This document shows, in pieces, positions 35,961-46,681 of a stretch of DNA of 64,000 bases. Origin of the DNA: Bacillus sp. DTU_2020_1000418_1_SI_GHA_SEK_038 (GTDB taxonomy: Bacteria; Bacillota; Bacilli; Bacillales; Cytobacillaceae); assembly GCF_032341175.1 (NCBI RefSeq), contig NZ_CP135435.1, forward strand, positions 1,736,001-1,800,000. The letters are read 5' to 3'. Below the pieces are notes generated by a model. It had not been told where the DNA came from and searched no databases. It worked only from the letters and a program-made list of their open reading frames with translations. Position numbers and translations under genes: made by a program. Numbering within the stretch: the first letter of the stretch is position 1; the number at the start of each line of letters is the position of its first letter.

Positions 35961-36009
35961 GAAAGTGGGGGAATGTGGTACATTTGAGTAAGAAAGTGGG
36001 GTTAGTGGG
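35961..36009 (+). promoter_or_regulatory. Two MraZ-type boxes at the mraZ ribosome site
   Basis: Two direct repeats, GAAAGTGGGGGAATGTGG (35961-35978) and GAAAGTGGGGTTAGTGGG (35992-36009), lie 31 bp (three turns) apart. Each has TGGG-type units, as bound by MraZ in other bacteria. The second ends one base before the mraZ ATG and would double as its ribosome site. Confidence 0.6.
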
Positions 36010-36010
36010 C

Positions 36011-36442
36011 ATGTTCATGGGTGAGTACCATCACAACATTGATAATAAGGGCCGTTTAATTGTACCTGCTAAATTCCGTGATGGTTTAGGAGAATCATTT
36101 GTCCTAACACGCGGCTTAGATCAATGTTTATTTGGCTACCCTATGGATGAATGGAAGCTGCTAGAAGAAAAGCTTAAAGGCTTACCGCTCACAAAAAAAG
36201 ATGCTCGTGCATTTACCCGTTTTTTCTTTTCTGGTGCTACAGAATGTGAAATTGATAAACAAGGAAGAATAAATATAACCTCCCCCCTGGCTTCATATGC
36301 CAACTTGGAAAAAGAATGTGTCGTTTTAGGGGTTTCCAGCAGGATTGAAATATGGAGTAAAAGATTATGGGAGGATTATTTCTCTGATTCAGAGGAATCC
36401 TTTGCTGAAATTGCAGAGAATATGATTGGGTTTGATATTTAA
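36011..36442 (+). CDS. mraZ: MraZ, transcriptional regulator of the dcw cluster
   Basis: 143 residues with two AbrB-like swapped-hairpin halves; MraZ forms ring oligomers and represses its own operon by binding TGGG repeats. The start [23 protein letters not shown] is the family signature, and the second half repeats it as [20 protein letters not shown]. The frame is open back to 35975, but the family start and length point to the ATG at 36011, with AGTGGGG as ribosome site. It heads mraZ-rsmH-ftsL-pbpB. Confidence 0.92.
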   Translation: MFMGEYHHNIDNKGRLIVPAKFRDGLGESFVLTRGLDQCLFGYPMDEWKLLEEKLKGLPLTKKDARAFTRFFFSGATECEIDKQGRINITSPLASYANLEKECVVLGVSSRIEIWSKRLWEDYFSDSEESFAEIAENMIGFDI

Positions 36443-36472
36443 CTTCATTCAGCAGAAAAAGAGGTGGACAGC

Positions 36473-37405
36473 ATGTTTGAACATACGACAGTATTACTGA
36501 AAGAAACAGTAGATGGTTTGGATATTCATCCTGAAGGCGTGTATGTTGATTGTACGTTAGGCGGGGCAGGACATAGTGAATTAATATTGTCCAAGCTATC
36601 AGGGAATGGAAAGCTCTATGCTTTTGACCAAGATGATACAGCAATTTTACATGCTAAGGAAAAGCTTTCAAAATACGGTGATAGAATAACTATTATTAAA
36701 AGTAACTTTGAACATCTTCAAGCGGAATTGGAAAAGTTGGGAGTTCATCAAGTGGATGGGGTTTTGTATGATTTAGGCGTTTCATCTCCCCAATTAGATA
36801 CACCTGAACGAGGCTTTAGTTATCATCATGATGCTCCATTAGATATGAGAATGGACATGGATGCAGATTTTTCTGCTTATGATGTCGTTAATCATTGGAG
36901 CTACGGTGACTTAGTTAGAATTTTCTTTAAATATGGAGAAGAAAAGTTTTCAAAGCAAATTGCCCGAAAAATTGAAGCTGCGCGTGAAATAGCACCTATT
37001 GCTACTACAGGTCAGCTCGTTGAATTGATTAAGGACGCTATTCCGGCCCCTGCTAGAAGAAAAGGCGGCCATCCTGCAAAAAGAGTTTTTCAGGCTATTC
37101 GTATTGCAGTTAATGATGAACTAGGAGTATTTGAGAGATCCTTGCAGCAGGCTATTGATATTTTAAAGCCTGGCGGCAGGATAAGTGTCATTACATTCCA
37201 TTCACTCGAGGATAGGATTTGTAAGGTTTCATTTAAAGCTGCAAGCGATACACCTAATCTCCCGCCTGGATTGCCAATTATTCCAGATGAATATAAACCG
37301 GTCATAAAATTAATTACAAGGAAGCCGATCACTCCGTCTGATGATGAACTGGAGATAAATAATAGAGCTAGATCAGCAAAACTTCGAATCGCTGAAAAAT
37401 TATAG
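36473..37405 (+). CDS. rsmH: 16S rRNA (cytosine1402-N4)-methyltransferase RsmH
   Basis: 310 residues, an S-adenosylmethionine enzyme that modifies C1402 in the ribosomal P site. The start [13 protein letters not shown] and the binding motif [16 protein letters not shown] (about 26-41) are diagnostic, as is [29 protein letters not shown] places the start at the ATG at 36473, not 36464. It is the second gene of the mraZ operon (formerly mraW). Confidence 0.95.
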   Translation: MFEHTTVLLKETVDGLDIHPEGVYVDCTLGGAGHSELILSKLSGNGKLYAFDQDDTAILHAKEKLSKYGDRITIIKSNFEHLQAELEKLGVHQVDGVLYDLGVSSPQLDTPERGFSYHHDAPLDMRMDMDADFSAYDVVNHWSYGDLVRIFFKYGEEKFSKQIARKIEAAREIAPIATTGQLVELIKDAIPAPARRKGGHPAKRVFQAIRIAVNDELGVFERSLQQAIDILKPGGRISVITFHSLEDRICKVSFKAASDTPNLPPGLPIIPDEYKPVIKLITRKPITPSDDELEINNRARSAKLRIAEKL

Positions 37406-37441
37406 AGAAACTAAAATAGAAACCAAAACAGGAGGGGTATA

Positions 37442-37807
37442 ATGGGAAACCTAGCACGGAAACTTCAACAAGAGCAAAGGTATGAACAGCAAAAACAAAT
37501 GGTACAAGCACCAAAAAAGATCAGAAATCGAAATCCGTGGCTTTCACCAGGAGAAAAACTATTAGGGTTAGTTTTCACAGGGATTGTTTGTTTTGGTGCT
37601 GTTAATATTGTTTCAAATCAAGCGGCGATTTACGAAATAAATAAAGAAATTCAAGATACAAAAGTAGCTATTCAGGAACAGAAAAAGGTAAATGGAGATC
37701 TCGAAATGCAGGTAAGCGAACTAAGTACATACGAACGGATATGGGAAAAGGCAAAGGAGCTTGGGCTAAAATTAAATGAAAACAATGTTAAGGTTGTGCA
37801 AGATTAA
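37442..37807 (+). CDS. ftsL: Cell division protein FtsL
   Basis: A 121-residue bitopic membrane protein: basic cytoplasmic tail (1-35), one membrane helix (about 42-60) and an extracellular coiled coil (about 64-100) that pairs with DivIC and contacts DivIB in the divisome. Sequence is poorly conserved in this family; the call rests on architecture and on the position between rsmH and pbpB. AGGAGGGG precedes the ATG. Its stop overlaps the pbpB start by one base. Confidence 0.88.
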   Translation: MGNLARKLQQEQRYEQQKQMVQAPKKIRNRNPWLSPGEKLLGLVFTGIVCFGAVNIVSNQAAIYEINKEIQDTKVAIQEQKKVNGDLEMQVSELSTYERIWEKAKELGLKLNENNVKVVQD

Positions 37808-40053
37808 TGATCAAAAAACAGCCAAATATTAACTTTGGAGCAGCAATATTATTTGTAATATTTGGTCTGCTCTTTTTTGTCTTAGTTTACCGCTTTATCT
37901 CCATACAAGTAACAGGTGAAATCCGGGGACATGTTCTTGCAGCAGAGGCACAGCAAAAATATGAAAACGAAAGGGTTATAGAAGCAAGGCGAGGCACAAT
38001 ATATGACCGGAATGGAGAGGTCCTCGCAACAGATATGAACTCATACAAACTAGTTGCGATTTTAGATGAGAAAATGACAACCAATGAAAAAAAGCCCCGT
38101 CACGTTGTGAATCCTGAAAAAACAGCAAGTGAACTAGCAAAAGTAATTGAAATGAATGAATCAGACATTTATAGACTCCTTACTAAAGTAAATCCTAAAA
38201 CAAATGAAAAGCCTTTTCAAGTTGAGTTTGGCAAAGCTGGACGTGATTTAACTAACCAAAAGAAAAGAGAAATTGAAGAATTGAAGCTTCCAGGCATTAC
38301 ATTTATTAAGGATACTAAACGTTTTTATCCTAACGGTGTATTTGCGTCTCATTTAGTTGGGTACGTAGAAAAAAAGGAAGCTGAAAATAACAGAACTGAA
38401 ACAGTAGGAATGCTCGGTTTGGAGCAAAGTCTGAATGATATTTTGACAGGGGAAAATGGCAAGGTTAAATATGAAAGTGATCTATGGGGATATTTATTGT
38501 CCGACAGTGAGGAGCGTGTTACACCTGCACGTAATGGACAGGATGTATATTTAACGATCGATAAGAAAATCCAAACCTTTCTGGAGGATTCCCTAAATAA
38601 AGTAGAAAACGAATATAAACCGAAGAAAATTTTCGCGGTTGTGGCAGATCCGAAAACCGGAGAAATTCTTGCAATGGGACAAAGGCCGTCATTTCACCCA
38701 ATGACTAAGGAAGGGATAAATGAAACTTGGCATAATGAGATCATTGAGAACTCATTCGAGCCTGGTTCAACGATGAAAATTTTCACCCTTGGAGCGGCAA
38801 TTGAAGAGGGAGTATTCAACCAGAATGATACATTTAAATCAGGTCAATATGCAGCAGATAATAAATCAAGACCTGTTCGAGACTGGAACGATGGCCGTGG
38901 ATGGGGAACAATTTCCTATTTAGAAGGAGTTCAACGCTCATCCAACGTTGTTTTCGCAAAACTTGTAAAAGAAAAACTTGGCTTTGACACTTACGAAAAA
39001 TATTTAACGAGTTTTGGCTTTGACCGGCCTACAGGAATTGAATTGCCGAAAGAAACTGGTGGTAAAATCGTCTATAATTGGCCATTGGAAAAAATAACAA
39101 CCGGCTTTGGGCAAGGAACAGCTATTACTCCTATCCAGCAGGTTCAAGCGGCCACTGCCATCGCCAATGATGGGAATATGATGAAGCCTCATATTATAAG
39201 TAAAATTGTCGATCCAAATGACGATGAAAAAATTGTTAAAAAAACCGAACCTGAAGTTGCGGGAAAGCCAATTTCTGCAAATACAGCCAAACAAGTTAGA
39301 GATATTTTAGAAACAGTTGTATCTTCACCTAAAGGCACTGGCTTTCGTTATTACAATATTGAAGGGTATGAAGTAGCTGGAAAGACAGGGACAGCACAAA
39401 TACCTAATCCTCAAGGCGGATATTTAACTGGCCGTCAAAACTATGTGTTTTCATTTTTAGGAATGGCACCAAAGGATGATCCAAAGTTAGTTGTCTATGT
39501 GGCAGTCCAGCAGCCGGAAATTGATATTCATACTAGCGGAGCTATTCCAGTTGCGGATGTATTTAATCCGGTTATGAAAAGCAGTCTGCAATATTTAAAT
39601 ATTGATCCAGCAGTACAAACCAAACCTAATTTTGATTTAATTCCTAATGTTACAGATTTATCACCTGAAGAAGCTATTAAACAACTAACTAGCAAAGGAA
39701 TGGAACCGATTGTTATCGGAAAAGGCAATCAGATTATAAAACAGCTGCCTGAGGCTGGAGCAAGTTTGCTTTCGAAAGAAAGGGTAATAATTCGAACGGA
39801 TGGGAACTTAACTATTCCAGACATGACAGGCTGGTCATTGCGAGATGTAATGAAGATTGCAAAGTTAGGAAATTTAAAGTTAAATACTGTTGGAAGTGGA
39901 TATGTAAAGAAGCAAAATTTAAAGCCTGGTGCATTATTTAATGAAGGTGAATATTTAATAGTAGAGTTAGAACCTCCGATCGATAAATACAGTGTGGATG
40001 AAGAAGAGCCATCTGAAGATAGCGAGGAAGAAATAATTGAAGTAAAAGATTAA
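37807..40053 (+). CDS. pbpB: Penicillin-binding protein 2B, division transpeptidase
   Basis: A 748-residue class B PBP that cross-links septal peptidoglycan with FtsW. A short cytoplasmic tail and membrane helix (about 11-33) are followed by the dimerisation domain, then the transpeptidase domain with STMK (Ser321 nucleophile), the SSN motif and KTG (526-528). Two PASTA domains follow (about 600-655 and 660-720). The acidic tail SEDSEEEIIEVKD makes it longer than B. subtilis PBP2B (716). It is translationally coupled to ftsL (TAATGA). Confidence 0.95.
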   Translation: MIKKQPNINFGAAILFVIFGLLFFVLVYRFISIQVTGEIRGHVLAAEAQQKYENERVIEARRGTIYDRNGEVLATDMNSYKLVAILDEKMTTNEKKPRHVVNPEKTASELAKVIEMNESDIYRLLTKVNPKTNEKPFQVEFGKAGRDLTNQKKREIEELKLPGITFIKDTKRFYPNGVFASHLVGYVEKKEAENNRTETVGMLGLEQSLNDILTGENGKVKYESDLWGYLLSDSEERVTPARNGQDVYLTIDKKIQTFLEDSLNKVENEYKPKKIFAVVADPKTGEILAMGQRPSFHPMTKEGINETWHNEIIENSFEPGSTMKIFTLGAAIEEGVFNQNDTFKSGQYAADNKSRPVRDWNDGRGWGTISYLEGVQRSSNVVFAKLVKEKLGFDTYEKYLTSFGFDRPTGIELPKETGGKIVYNWPLEKITTGFGQGTAITPIQQVQAATAIANDGNMMKPHIISKIVDPNDDEKIVKKTEPEVAGKPISANTAKQVRDILETVVSSPKGTGFRYYNIEGYEVAGKTGTAQIPNPQGGYLTGRQNYVFSFLGMAPKDDPKLVVYVAVQQPEIDIHTSGAIPVADVFNPVMKSSLQYLNIDPAVQTKPNFDLIPNVTDLSPEEAIKQLTSKGMEPIVIGKGNQIIKQLPEAGASLLSKERVIIRTDGNLTIPDMTGWSLRDVMKIAKLGNLKLNTVGSGYVKKQNLKPGALFNEGEYLIVELEPPIDKYSVDEEEPSEDSEEEIIEVKD

Positions 40054-40067
40054 TAAGTAACACTTGA

Positions 40068-40138
40068 GACCAAAACAGAATATTGGAGTAATGATCAATT
40101 TGCTATTGATTATTACCCCAATATTCTGTTGGTCTTTT
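40068..40138 (+). terminator. Long hairpin terminator after pbpB
   Basis: An extended imperfect stem: GACC and ACAGAATATTGG on the left pair with CCAATATTCTGT and GGTC on the right, with further pairing inside to a short loop, then CTTTTTC. Confidence 0.85.
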
Positions 40139-40207
40139 TCTTATTCTAATTAAATGGGTACAAGCATATATTGAAACGAGCCAAAAACTAAGGAGGATCG
40201 TTCTTGT

Positions 40208-42127
40208 ATGCGTGTTTCTAATGTAACTGTGAGAAAAAGATTAACAATAGCTCTAGTCGCAGGCTTGTTAATTTTTTTTATTATTGATATTCGACTCGGA
40301 TATGTTCAATTCTTTTTAGGCAATTCTTTAACAGATGGCGCAAAGGAACTATGGAGCCGGGATATACCCTTCGAACCTGAAAGAGGTGAAATCATTGACC
40401 GTAATGGGGTTGCACTTGCAACAAATGTAAGTGCACCTACAATATATGTGGTACCAAGGCAAATTAAAGACCCTAATGACGCTGCGGAAAAACTAGCTGC
40501 TGTTCTTAATGCATCAAAGGAAAAAATTTATGCAGAGATTACTAAGAAAGCAAAGGATGTAAAATTAACTGCGGGAAGAAAAATTTCCCATGAAAAGGCA
40601 AAAGAAATAAGATCATTGAATATTGATGGAGTATACCTTGGTGAGGATTCAAAGAGGCATTATCCATTTGGAAATTATTTGTCACATGTATTAGGATTTG
40701 CTGGTATCGATAATCAAGGGCTAATGGGACTAGAACTTTATTACGATAAAGAATTACAGGGGAAAAAAGGATCCGTCAAGTTTTATGCAAATGCAAAAGG
40801 TGAACGAATGAATGATATGGCTGACGATTATGATCCCCCAGTGGATGGATATGATTTAAGGCTAACGATAGATTCTAAGGTGCAGACCATTGTGGAACGG
40901 GTATTAGATAATGCACAAGCGACTTATAACCCGGATGGAATTATTGCAATCGCGATGAATCCGAATAATGGAGAAATATTAGCGATGTCAAGCAGGCCAA
41001 ATTTTGATCCTGCTAATTTTCGGAATGTCTCACCGGAAGTATATAACCGGAATCTCCCAATTTGGAGTACTTTTGAACCAGGATCCACATTTAAAATCAT
41101 CACGCTTGCAGCCGCATTGGAGGAAGGGAAGGTTGATCTGGAAAAAGATCATTTTCATGATCCGGGCTACGTTAAAGTGGGCGGTGCAAGATTACGCTGC
41201 TGGAAAAAAGGTGGACACGGCAGCCAGTCATTCCTTGAAGTCGTTCAAAATTCCTGTAACCCAGGCTTTGTTGAACTGGGTGATCGACTAGGAAAAGAAT
41301 CTTTATTTAAATATATAAGAGACTTCGGATTTGGTGAAAAAACAGGAATTGATCTTCAAGGTGAAGGAACTGGAATTCTTTTTAATATTGATAAAGTGGG
41401 ACCTGTTGAACAGGCAACCACTGCTTTTGGACAGGGGGTTTCAGTCACACCTATCCAACAGGTCGCTGCCCTTTCTGCTGCTATAAATGGAGGGACATTA
41501 TATACACCATATGTGGCAAAGGAACTCATCGATCCAATAACTGGCGAAATTGTGATGAGAAAAACTCCTACAGCCAAAAGGGAAGTTATTTCCAAAGAAA
41601 CGTCAGATCAAATTAGATATGCTCTTGAAAGTGTTGTAGCCCAAGGCACGGGAGGTAAAGCGTTTATAGACGGATACCGAGTAGGCGGAAAAACAGGAAC
41701 AGCACAGAAGGCCCAAGGCGGAAGATACCTTGAAAATAACCATATTGTTTCTTTTATTGGCTTTGCTCCAGCAGATGACCCTCAGCTAGTTGTCTATGTT
41801 GCTGTAGATAATCCGAAGGGCACCGTCCAATTCGGGGGAGTTGTTGCTGCCCCTATTGTAGGAGATATTATGGAAGATAGTCTGCGTGCGATGGGAGTTA
41901 AGCCGAGGGAAAAGCAAATCGAGAAAAAGCTTACATGGCCTGATGTTCCGATGATTGAGGTGCCGGATTTAGTAGGCATAACGAAAAAAGAACTAGGGGA
42001 ACTGTATATTAATCTAAAAATAGATGCAAGCGGAGAAGGGGACAAAGTGGTTAAGCAAACACCAGAACCAGGTATAAAACTTAAAGAAGGGTCCACGATT
42101 AGACTATATTTTGACAAGGATGAATAA
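40208..42127 (+). CDS. spoVD: Sporulation-specific penicillin-binding protein SpoVD
   Basis: 639 residues; a PBP2B paralogue made in the mother cell and needed with SpoVE for spore cortex. A membrane helix (about 13-33) is followed by the dimerisation domain, the transpeptidase with STFK (Ser293), SCN and KTG (495-497), and one PASTA domain (about 583-638). The start MRVSNVTVRKRL matches B. subtilis SpoVD. AAGGAGGATC lies about 11 bases before the ATG, slightly long. CATATATT at 40165 resembles a sigma-E -10, but I see no convincing -35. Cysteines near the transpeptidase (RLRCWKKGG, NSCNPG) correspond to the redox-controlled pair known in SpoVD. Confidence 0.94.
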   Translation: MRVSNVTVRKRLTIALVAGLLIFFIIDIRLGYVQFFLGNSLTDGAKELWSRDIPFEPERGEIIDRNGVALATNVSAPTIYVVPRQIKDPNDAAEKLAAVLNASKEKIYAEITKKAKDVKLTAGRKISHEKAKEIRSLNIDGVYLGEDSKRHYPFGNYLSHVLGFAGIDNQGLMGLELYYDKELQGKKGSVKFYANAKGERMNDMADDYDPPVDGYDLRLTIDSKVQTIVERVLDNAQATYNPDGIIAIAMNPNNGEILAMSSRPNFDPANFRNVSPEVYNRNLPIWSTFEPGSTFKIITLAAALEEGKVDLEKDHFHDPGYVKVGGARLRCWKKGGHGSQSFLEVVQNSCNPGFVELGDRLGKESLFKYIRDFGFGEKTGIDLQGEGTGILFNIDKVGPVEQATTAFGQGVSVTPIQQVAALSAAINGGTLYTPYVAKELIDPITGEIVMRKTPTAKREVISKETSDQIRYALESVVAQGTGGKAFIDGYRVGGKTGTAQKAQGGRYLENNHIVSFIGFAPADDPQLVVYVAVDNPKGTVQFGGVVAAPIVGDIMEDSLRAMGVKPREKQIEKKLTWPDVPMIEVPDLVGITKKELGELYINLKIDASGEGDKVVKQTPEPGIKLKEGSTIRLYFDKDE

Positions 42128-42147
42128 AATACCGGAATTCTAAAAAA

Positions 42148-42184
42148 GCGGGCGGCCCATTATGTAACGCCGCCTGCATTTTTA
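42148..42184 (+). terminator. Terminator after spoVD
   Basis: GCGGGCGGC / GCCGCCTGC stem (one G-T pair) with a 12-nt loop and a T-run. Confidence 0.85.
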
Positions 42185-42328
42185 TTAATTCCATTTTTAG
42201 ACTTAGTAAATTCGAATAGCTAAATGTCAATTTTTCATGTAAAATGAAAATCGTTACGATTTTTGGCTGTTTCTTAATATTGCATGGATTGTATGTATGT
42301 AAAGTCTTTTAGTTAAGGGGATGACGAA

Positions 42329-43789
42329 ATGAAGTTACATACGCTATTGCATGATTTGCAGCCATATTTGGCATATAGCGGGGAAAATCCTGACATCTCT
42401 TCAATAGAAAATGACAGTCGTAAAGTTCAAAAAGGCAGCCTGTTTATTTGTATTAAAGGTTTTACAGTAGATGGACATGATTTTGCTCCCTCAGCTGTTA
42501 AGAATGGCGCGGTTGCCATCGTTTCTGAAAAAGAAATGAACCTTTCTGTGCCTGTTATTGTTGTTCGAAATACTAGGCGGGCAATGGCTTTATTAGCTGA
42601 CTCCTTTTTCGGACAGCCAAGTAAGAAGCTGCATTTAATTGGGATTACTGGCACAAATGGGAAGACAACAACGAGCCATTTAATTGAAAAAGTTCTATCG
42701 GATTATGGCAGAAAGACTGGTTTGATTGGTACAATGTATACAAAAATAGGGGATAAAATGTCTGATGTGAAAAATACAACTCCAGATGCCCTTACCCTAC
42801 AAAGGATTTTCAAACAAATGGCTGATGCCGGTGTACAATCCACAGTGATGGAGGTTTCTTCACATGCATTGGATGAAGGCAGGATACACGGAAGTGATTT
42901 TGATTTAGCAGTATTCACAAATTTAACTCAGGATCACTTGGATTATCATAAAACCATGGATGAGTATAGAAATGCAAAGGGTCTGCTATTTGCCCAGCTA
43001 GGCAGTGCGTTCCGATATAACCCTCCAAAGTACGCCGTTCTAAATATCGATGATTCTGTAACAAATCATTATATAAAAGCAACAACAGCTCATGTGATAA
43101 CATTTGGGATTGATCAGCCTGCAGATTTGCAAGCGGCAAATATCCAAATGACAGCCTCTGGAACCTCATTTGAATTACATAGTCCATTTGGAAAAAATCA
43201 AGTATCTATGGGGCTTGTTGGAAAATTCAGCGTATATAATGTGCTTGCAGCCATTGGTGCTGGTATAGCATCCGGAATTCCTATGAAACATATTATTCAA
43301 TCAATTCAGGGATTGAAGGGTGTATCAGGCCGTTTTGAAACTGTCGATGCAGGACAGAAATTTACGGTGATCGTTGATTATGCACATACACCAGACAGCT
43401 TAGAAAATGTGCTGAAAACAGTAAAGCAGATTGCAGCTAAAAGAATTTTTGTCATCGTTGGATGCGGTGGAGACAGGGACCGTTCGAAAAGACCTTTAAT
43501 GGCAAAAATTGCATGCCAGTATGGCACTGACGCCATTTTCACTTCAGATAATCCCCGCAGTGAGGATCCTGTTGCAATTTTGGCAGATATGGAAGCTGGG
43601 GTAAAAGGTCTAAAATATAAAGTTATTCTTGACCGAAAAGAAGCAATTTACTATGCAATTAACATGGCAGTTGATGGAGATGTCATTTTAATAGCTGGAA
43701 AAGGACATGAAACCTATCAGTTGATCGGAAATCAAGTTTTTGATTTTGACGACCGGTTAGTTGCAAAAGAGGCAATAGAGGAGCGATAA
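42329..43789 (+). CDS. murE: UDP-MurNAc-L-Ala-D-Glu:meso-diaminopimelate ligase MurE
   Basis: 486 residues of the Mur ligase family, adding the third amino acid to the peptidoglycan stem. N-terminal substrate domain (about 1-100), ATP-binding domain with [13 protein letters not shown] (about 107-119), and C-terminal domain with [10 protein letters not shown], whose DNPR is the mark of meso-diaminopimelate specificity; a direct-linked DAP wall is therefore expected. The KGHE tail motif is present. AAGGGGATG precedes the ATG. It begins the murE-mraY-murD run. Confidence 0.96.
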   Translation: MKLHTLLHDLQPYLAYSGENPDISSIENDSRKVQKGSLFICIKGFTVDGHDFAPSAVKNGAVAIVSEKEMNLSVPVIVVRNTRRAMALLADSFFGQPSKKLHLIGITGTNGKTTTSHLIEKVLSDYGRKTGLIGTMYTKIGDKMSDVKNTTPDALTLQRIFKQMADAGVQSTVMEVSSHALDEGRIHGSDFDLAVFTNLTQDHLDYHKTMDEYRNAKGLLFAQLGSAFRYNPPKYAVLNIDDSVTNHYIKATTAHVITFGIDQPADLQAANIQMTASGTSFELHSPFGKNQVSMGLVGKFSVYNVLAAIGAGIASGIPMKHIIQSIQGLKGVSGRFETVDAGQKFTVIVDYAHTPDSLENVLKTVKQIAAKRIFVIVGCGGDRDRSKRPLMAKIACQYGTDAIFTSDNPRSEDPVAILADMEAGVKGLKYKVILDRKEAIYYAINMAVDGDVILIAGKGHETYQLIGNQVFDFDDRLVAKEAIEER

Positions 43790-43790
43790 A

Positions 43791-44252
43791 ATGTTATTAG
43801 CGTATGGTGATTTAGCGAAACTGTTTCCGAAAGTGAAAGGAATACAGGATCATAAGCTTTTTTTTCATACGGTCGCGACAATTTCAGATGTGCCCCAATT
43901 CAGAGGAATGTTCATCCCTCTTGATGAGAATACAGGGGAGTTGAAGAAAGCCATTGAAAATGGTGCAGTTGCTGCCCTGTGGAATGAAGAGAAGGAGATC
44001 CCTCGATATACACCTAATCATTTTCCAGTTTTTTTTACTAATGACTTATTGAAAGGCTTAAAGGACATGATGGAACTATACTTAGAAAAATTAAACCAAC
44101 AACAAGAAGCAGAAATTAAAGTGACTAATTTCCTCTTTTCAGATGAAATACTTCTTAAAGAAAACAAATCAACATATGATATTGCTGTGATGGCAGAAAA
44201 AATTAAGGACATTAGCAATAGGCTCCAGGATGGAAGGGAGGGAGCAAAATGA
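43791..44252 (+). CDS. Orphan Mur-ligase N-domain-like protein
   Basis: 153 residues between murE and mraY, one base after murE and overlapping mraY by four (ATGA). Residues about 28-100 look like the N-terminal UDP-substrate domain of MurE/Mur[29 protein letters not shown] and [24 protein letters not shown] parallel 'DSR..PGDLF', 'AI..GA.A.V' and the 'V.D.L.AL..LA' helix. The ATP-binding GTNGKT domain is entirely absent and no frameshifted remnant follows. The C-terminal 50 residues are not recognised. GAGGAG precedes the ATG. It could be a regulatory or scaffold remnant of a former MurF. Confidence 0.7.
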   Translation: MLLAYGDLAKLFPKVKGIQDHKLFFHTVATISDVPQFRGMFIPLDENTGELKKAIENGAVAALWNEEKEIPRYTPNHFPVFFTNDLLKGLKDMMELYLEKLNQQQEAEIKVTNFLFSDEILLKENKSTYDIAVMAEKIKDISNRLQDGREGAK

Positions 44253-45223
44253 TGGAGAAAGTTATTTTTTTCACAATAATTATGAGTTTCTTAATAACAG
44301 TCCTGCTATCTCCCATTTTTATTCCCTTCTTGAGAAGATTGAAATTTGGGCAAAGCATTAGAGAGGAAGGTCCTAAATCGCATTTAAAGAAAACCGGGAC
44401 ACCAACGATGGGCGGTATTATGATCCTTCTCTCCATTGCCATTACAACATTTGTGATGACAGGAAAGTTTTCAGAGCCAACCGTAAAAACATACTTGCTT
44501 TTATTAGTTACGCTCGGGTTTGGGCTCTTAGGCTTCCTTGATGACTTTATTAAAGTCGCTTTGAAGAGGAATCTTGGTTTGACCTCAATACAGAAGTTAT
44601 TGGGGCAGATTATCATTTCAATAATTTTTTATTTTATTTTTCAGCAAAACGATTTTTCAACTGTCATTCATATACCATTAACGAATCTTTCTTATGATTT
44701 AGGATGGATGTATGTTCTTTTTATCATATTTTGGCTAGTAGGCTTTTCTAATGCTGTTAATCTTACAGATGGTTTGGATGGGCTTTTATCTGGAACGGCT
44801 GCAATCGCCTTTGGAGCGTTTGCCGTTTTAGCTTGGAGTTTATCACAATTTGAAATTGCCATCTTTTCTGTGGCAGTAGCGGGTGCTGTGCTAGGCTTTC
44901 TTGTTTTCAATGCTCATCCTGCTAAAGTATTTATGGGGGATACCGGCTCTCTTGCACTAGGTGGAGCTATTGCAACAATTGCTATATTAATTAAGCTTGA
45001 AATCATCTTGCTAATTATTGGCGGCGTTTTTGTTATCGAAACTTTATCTGTTATTTTACAGGTGATTTCATTTAAAACAACAGGCAAAAGGATCTTTAAG
45101 ATGAGTCCATTACATCACCACTATGAGCTTGTTGGATGGTCAGAGTGGAGAGTTGTGGTGACCTTTTGGGCTGTAGGCCTTCTTTGTGCAATTCTTGGAA
45201 TCTATATCGAGGTGTGGATGTAA
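44249..45223 (+). CDS. mraY: Phospho-MurNAc-pentapeptide translocase MraY
   Basis: 324 residues with about ten membrane helices. It transfers phospho-MurNAc-pentapeptide to undecaprenyl phosphate, making lipid I. Family motifs are GTPTMGG (near 50), NLTDGLDGL (near 172, catalytic aspartates) and MSPLHHHYE (near 290, the histidine triad). Two adjacent ATGs (44249, 44252) are possible; GGGAGGGAG precedes both. It overlaps the orphan gene by four bases and abuts murD. Confidence 0.96.
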   Translation: MMEKVIFFTIIMSFLITVLLSPIFIPFLRRLKFGQSIREEGPKSHLKKTGTPTMGGIMILLSIAITTFVMTGKFSEPTVKTYLLLLVTLGFGLLGFLDDFIKVALKRNLGLTSIQKLLGQIIISIIFYFIFQQNDFSTVIHIPLTNLSYDLGWMYVLFIIFWLVGFSNAVNLTDGLDGLLSGTAAIAFGAFAVLAWSLSQFEIAIFSVAVAGAVLGFLVFNAHPAKVFMGDTGSLALGGAIATIAILIKLEIILLIIGGVFVIETLSVILQVISFKTTGKRIFKMSPLHHHYELVGWSEWRVVVTFWAVGLLCAILGIYIEVWM

Positions 45224-46576
45224 TTGAAACCGATCAATCACTATCGTCATAAAAAAATATTAGTATTAGGATTAGCAAAAAGTGGGGTTGCCGCTGCTTC
45301 TCTTTTACATAAACTCGGTGCTTTTGTAACCGTAAATGATTACAAACCACTTTCCGAAAATATGGAGGCGCAAAGTTTGCTGGAAGAAGGAATTACGGTA
45401 ATATGCGGAGAGCACCCTTTAGGACTCCTTGAAGAAGGGTTTGAGCTAATTGTTAAAAACCCGGGGATTCCTTATCATAATCCAATGATTGTAGGTGCAA
45501 TTGAAAAGCGGATACCTATTATTACAGAGGTTGAGCTTGCCTATCATATATCTGAAGCTCCACTAATAGGCATTACAGGGACAAATGGAAAAACTACGAC
45601 AACTACACTTATTTATGAAATGCTGAAAGAGGGGGGGAAGCACCCTTTAATTGCGGGTAATATTGGAACAGTAGCCTCCGAGGTAGCACAGGGGGCTACT
45701 AGGGAAAATACGATTGTTATAGAATTATCCTCTTTTCAGCTAATGGGAATAAATGAATTTAAACCGAAAATTGCTATTTTAACAAACCTTTATGATGCAC
45801 ATCTTGATTATCATGGAACAAGAAAAGAGTATGTTCATGCGAAAGCAAATATTACTAGTAATCAAACAAATGATGATTTTTTTATCGTAAATGCAGAGCA
45901 GGATGATGTGTTGGAAATTGCTGCACAGTCAAATGCTACAATCATTCCGTTTTCAGTTAAGAATAGATTGGATTCCGGTGTTTATCTTGAAAACGGCTGG
46001 ATTTACTTTAATGATGAAAGAGTTATCGCGACTAAAGATATTGCCTTACCGGGAGCTCATAATTTAGAAAATATTCTTTCGGCTATTGCCGCAGCAAAGC
46101 TTTCATCTGTTAATAACGAGGCAATTTTCAAAGTTCTTCATACGTTTAAAGGTGTCAAGCATCGCTTGCAGTTTGTTATGGAACATGAAGGGAGAAAGTT
46201 TTATAACGATTCAAAGGCAACGAATATATTAGCAACTCAAAATGCTATTTCCGCTTTTCATGACCCTATTATTCTTCTGGCGGGCGGTTTGGACCGCGGG
46301 AATGAATTTGATGAACTTATTCCTTACTTTAAAAACGTAAAGGCAGTAGTAACCTTTGGTCAAACTGCCCCGAGAATCAAAAGTGCTGCAGTTCAAGCGG
46401 GAATAAAAACCATAATGCATGTCGATAATGTGGAAAAAGCCGTTCCTGTAGCCTATCAGTTATCCGAAAAGGGTGATGTGATATTGTTATCTCCAGCTTG
46501 TGCGAGCTGGGATCAATATAAAACTTTTGAGGTAAGGGGAGACATTTTTATACAAGCTGTGCATATGCTTAAGTGA
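45224..46576 (+). CDS. murD: UDP-MurNAc-L-alanine:D-glutamate ligase MurD
   Basis: 450 residues of the Mur ligase family, adding D-glutamate. The N-terminal Rossmann-like domain has [14 protein letters not shown], the ATP domain [11 protein letters not shown] (about 115-125), and the C-terminal domain [15 protein letters not shown] and [20 protein letters not shown]. The start is a TTG directly after the mraY stop (GTAATTG), with GAGGTG upstream. Cotranscribed with mraY. Confidence 0.96.
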   Translation: MKPINHYRHKKILVLGLAKSGVAAASLLHKLGAFVTVNDYKPLSENMEAQSLLEEGITVICGEHPLGLLEEGFELIVKNPGIPYHNPMIVGAIEKRIPIITEVELAYHISEAPLIGITGTNGKTTTTTLIYEMLKEGGKHPLIAGNIGTVASEVAQGATRENTIVIELSSFQLMGINEFKPKIAILTNLYDAHLDYHGTRKEYVHAKANITSNQTNDDFFIVNAEQDDVLEIAAQSNATIIPFSVKNRLDSGVYLENGWIYFNDERVIATKDIALPGAHNLENILSAIAAAKLSSVNNEAIFKVLHTFKGVKHRLQFVMEHEGRKFYNDSKATNILATQNAISAFHDPIILLAGGLDRGNEFDELIPYFKNVKAVVTFGQTAPRIKSAAVQAGIKTIMHVDNVEKAVPVAYQLSEKGDVILLSPACASWDQYKTFEVRGDIFIQAVHMLK

Positions 46577-46681
46577 GGGCTTGTACGCGAATAAGGGAAA
46601 AATCAGCATAGGGAGTCATCTTTCGCAATATTTTCTTCGTTTTTTACACGGCCCTAAAACTAGCATTCGAGGTGTTTTGTG

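Noticed and set aside
36237..36644. Minus-strand 135-codon frame across mraZ and rsmH.
   Set aside because: It is antisense to two strongly conserved genes, with no domain pattern or ribosome site.
40140..40207. CATATATT as a sigma-E -10 for spoVD.
   Set aside because: No acceptable -35 at 13-15 bases upstream, so not listed as a promoter although sigma-E control is expected.
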